Positions 62,027 to 64,000 of a DNA stretch of 64,000 bases are shown piece after piece. Made by a program: the position numbers and the translations under genes. Positions within the stretch are counted from its first letter, which is position 1, and each line of letters starts with the position of its first letter. The notes beneath the pieces were generated by a model. That model had not been told where the DNA came from, ran no database searches, and saw only the letters and a program-made list of their open reading frames with translations. Source of the DNA: Fulvivirga sp. M361 (GTDB lineage: Bacteria; Bacteroidota; Bacteroidia; Cytophagales; Cyclobacteriaceae); assembly GCF_007097395.1 (NCBI RefSeq), contig NZ_VKDC01000003.1:215510-279509 (forward strand), read 5' to 3'.

Positions 62027-62722
62027 TCAACAGTCGCTCGGCTCCGCCGAGTGACGAAATATCACTTCCGGCCTCTGGCCGTTACACCGGCTCAATTTGT
62101 AAGGGAGAGCAATTGCCCACACTGCTGTAAATCCATGAAAAGGGATCAGAAGTATATCCAGCTTCCACGGGGTTATTATGTATATACTCAACCTTTTGGT
62201 CAATAATATCAGGATAGTTTAATTCTATGGGATGATTGGTCTTTTGACAAAACATGAACCGAGAGTTTTGTTTTGGTATTTGGCATAATATTTAAACATG
62301 TGGATAAGCCATTCCTTACGACTTTCCCCTGTTCTTTTTCAATTGATTTCATTATTTCTTTGGCAGTGTAGCTTCTTAAAGTCCCTTATAACACTACTCA
62401 GTTTATTCTTGTCATGGCGTGCTACCAAATGCATGTGGCTTGGCATGATCACATAAGCATACAATAGTAGTCCTTTGTGCTCTATACAATATTTCAGACT
62501 TTTAATGATTATATCACAATACCGTTGCCTGGTAAAAATAGCTATCCAGCCAGCCACGGTGAACGTAAGGAAATAAGGGTAATCTGTGTTGGCTTTTTTC
62601 AGTTCAGACATGGGAGTAATATTAGCGTATTTATGGCAAAGATGACATTTGAAATTTTGGTTAGTGAAGCCGGCCGGAGGCCTCAGAAATAGTCGTCACT
62701 CGGAAACCCGAGCGACTGTTGA
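62027..62722 (-). mobile_element. RAYT unit with REP-like ends, decayed copy
   Basis: Left end TCAACAGTCGCTCGG (62027) with CCGAGTGAC, and right end GTCACTCGG with CCCGAGCGACTGTTGA (ending 62722), are 14-base-arm inverted repeats of one another. The whole unit parallels 51848-52544. The flanking GCTTTC (left) and GAAAGC (right) extend the inverted symmetry. Confidence 0.85.
62082..62611 (-). pseudogene. RAYT transposase pseudogene
   Basis: The gene is closely related to 51903-52433. The first 75 or so codons are intact (MSELKKANTDYPYFLTFTVAG, HUH motif MPSHMHLVAR). An extra C in the codons for RDFKSYT (near 62372) then shifts the frame, and further single-base indels follow near 62330 and 62272. 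The stop codon equivalent is at 62082-62084. It is inactive. Confidence 0.88.
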
Positions 62723-62843
62723 AAGCACTAACCTCTCGTCTCGCACATAGCCACGCCCTGATTTAAATTTAAAGCTTGTGGCGGACTTTCCAATCCCCAC
62801 CAAAATATCCTGACCGATAAAACCCCATTCATTCATAGCATAT

Positions 62844-63542
62844 GTTATATGCCTTTCTAAAGACTCATTCTTTAATTAAGTCTTCATACAAAATATATCC
62901 TATGTAATCCATTAAATGGACTTGGTAGTTCTGTTTATCAGTCCTAACAGAGATTCGTTTTGTGTTGTAATCCACAACACCCTTAGGTAATGGATTTATG
63001 AATCTTGGTTTTCTTATAGTTACTCCTAATATCTTTATTGGGCGAGTAAAATGGCCTTCTGTAGATTTATAGTATTCTTTATAGTTCTTAAAAACATATA
63101 TCGTACCGAGTTCTTTATCCTCGATTTTCCCTTTATCAATTCCAGTAATTACAATTTGACAATACTCTTGATGTAGGGAAAATAAACTTAGAGTGTCTTT
63201 ACCATGTGAGTATTCAAGTTCAAAATACCCGTCTTCATTTGCAACAAACCCTTGTTTTAAACTATCAAAACTAAAGAAATGAAATTCACGATAGACGTCA
63301 ATTGGTTTTTTTGTCTCATAATCCAACAATCTACCGCTAACTTTATAAGTCTGACTAATTACGCTACTGTAAATAGATAGACAACCAAATAAAACTATTA
63401 GTTTAATTACGTTTTTCATCGCCTCTCTCAATATGGCATATAACGCTCAACTAAAATGAGTATGCGCCCCAGTTCCCGAAAGCACTGAATTTTGCTATTT
63501 GCAATGCTCTTTCAAATGGCTCAGTTCGCATATTCATTTTAG
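62844..63542. other. Cassette-like segment with attC-like inverted repeat
   Basis: GTTATATGCC (62844-62853) and its complement GGCATATAAC (63435-63444) bracket the gene at 62865. Beyond the second boundary, CTAAAATGAGTATGCG (63451-63466) and CGCATATTCATTTTAG (63527-63542) form a 16-base inverted repeat with one mismatch around an inner imperfect palindrome. The layout and length (about 110 bases) resemble an integron attC site. The core deviates from GTTRRRY and no integrase is in view, so this is tentative. Confidence 0.4.
62865..63419 (-). CDS. Carboxypeptidase-regulatory-like exported protein
   Basis: From the Met at 63419 (184 residues) a signal peptide (MKNVIKLIVLFGCLSIYSSVISQ) leads into a transthyretin-like domain (YKVSGRLLDYETKKPIDVYREFHFF, GFVANEDGYFELEYSHGKDTLSLF). 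A C-terminal part of unknown fold follows (KILGVTIRKPRFINPLPKGVV, NYQVHLMDYIGYILYEDL). It is probably periplasmic. The gene lies alone between a RAYT unit and a group II intron, inside short boundary repeats that suggest it arrived as a cassette. Confidence 0.7.
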   Translation of the reverse strand: MKNVIKLIVLFGCLSIYSSVISQTYKVSGRLLDYETKKPIDVYREFHFFSFDSLKQGFVANEDGYFELEYSHGKDTLSLFSLHQEYCQIVITGIDKGKIEDKELGTIYVFKNYKEYYKSTEGHFTRPIKILGVTIRKPRFINPLPKGVVDYNTKRISVRTDKQNYQVHLMDYIGYILYEDLIKE

Positions 63543-63549
63543 TGTTTGT

Positions 63550-64000
63550 GTGTGCCTTGAATGGTGAATATAGCTCATGAAGTTGAGCGTTCCAAAGGGT
63601 GAAAGTCCCGTACTCGCTGGGGTCGTGCCCAGAAGCGAAGCAAGTGGCACGCGTGTCGCTGAAGCTTTAGCGTAAGCACAAGGTGGTTTGGAGTGATCCA
63701 CGCACTGAAGTAAGCCAGACTGCGGTGTCTGTACTGACGAACAGGAACCACATACAGAGGCTATGAGGCCGGATGAGGCAGCACATCATGCCGAAGTCCA
63801 ACTCCTCGAAAGAGTCTGGTGCCGAAATAGTAGATGTAGCAGCGATAGGCACAAGGATATTCACCTTACCGAGGGAGGTCTCGAACCGTACGGGGTACGG
63901 ATTGAGAAGTCAGCAGAAGTCATAGTAGCTACTGGTAACGAGCCGATCAAAATCGGAGGACTCACTGGGCAGCGAAGGACTGAACGTATTGTGAAGCGAA
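63550..64000 (+). mobile_element. Group II intron, 5' part (cut by window end)
   Basis: The segment begins GTGTGCC, the usual group II 5' end, and continues with AAAGGGTGAAAGTCCCG, GCCAGACTGCGGTGTC, GACGAACAGGAACCACATA, GAGGCTATGAGGCCGGATGAG and, near the end, GAAGTCAGCAGAAGTCATAGTAG and GCGAAGGACTGAAC. This is the domain I and pre-ORF sequence familiar from bacterial group II introns with an LtrA-like protein. The reverse transcriptase/maturase gene would start after the window. Long open frames on either strand here are chance. Confidence 0.8.

Noticed and set aside
51711..62722. Recurrent family 2 hairpins considered as CRISPR repeats or integron attC sites
   Set aside because: They are irregularly spaced, hairpin-shaped and tied to RAYT genes; no cas genes or integrase are present.

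Overview
The window comes from a member of the Bacteroidota, most likely of the Cytophagales type. The evidence is protein style: carboxypeptidase-regulatory-like beta proteins, a PorP/SprF protein, C-terminal type IX secretion tails, a DUF6520-like peptide and a PG0541-like PII protein. Promoters of the TTG / TAnnTTTG type and the scarcity of Shine-Dalgarno sequences agree. I saw no tRNA or rRNA gene and no CRISPR array. The species cannot be named from the sequence.

Region 1 (1-10353) is a catabolic locus: GH92 alpha-mannosidase (cut by the window edge), GH28, a PI-PLC-like phosphodiesterase, a divergent FadR-type GntR regulator, then a second GH28, an SSS-family sodium symporter, myo-inositol oxygenase and a purple-acid-phosphatase-like enzyme. 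Overlapping starts suggest two operons around one palindromic operator region. The enzymes could together free myo-inositol from a mannosylated, uronate-containing inositol phosphate compound, import it and oxidise it to glucuronate. That is an inference.

Region 2 (10354-32620) is mostly household and envelope genes: a CarboxypepD_reg-like protein, a T9SS-exported serine hydrolase, penicillin-binding protein 1C next to a large alpha-2-macroglobulin lipoprotein, PorP/SprF and a small beta-barrel protein, a bile-acid/sodium symporter family protein, a P1-family peptidase and several small unknown genes.

Region 3 (32621-43440) holds two large T9SS cargo genes. One is a reprolysin-like metalloprotease split by three single-base frame changes. 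The other is a glycosidase-like protein with six 57-residue repeats, four of them nearly identical in DNA. An AraC/GyrI regulator and small lipoproteins follow. Upstream of the gene at 42053 lies an unusual interleaved inverted-repeat structure that could form a pseudoknot.

Region 4 (43673-51716) has a complete RND efflux operon (TolC, adaptor, permease, PII-like protein, DUF2892), a DUF302 lipoprotein and a broken AraC gene.

Region 5 (51711-64000) is accessory DNA. REP-like hairpins and REP-associated tyrosine transposases (RAYTs) dominate it: one intact unit, one decayed unit, an internally deleted derivative and several solo ends, some of which truncate genes. A 233-bp direct repeat brackets a small island with a SymE-like protein, an XRE regulator with twin operators, and a truncated DNA cytosine methyltransferase. 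The window ends in the 5' part of a group II intron next to an attC-like inverted repeat. A second, unrelated REP-like hairpin family with its own decayed RAYT lies in regions 2-3.
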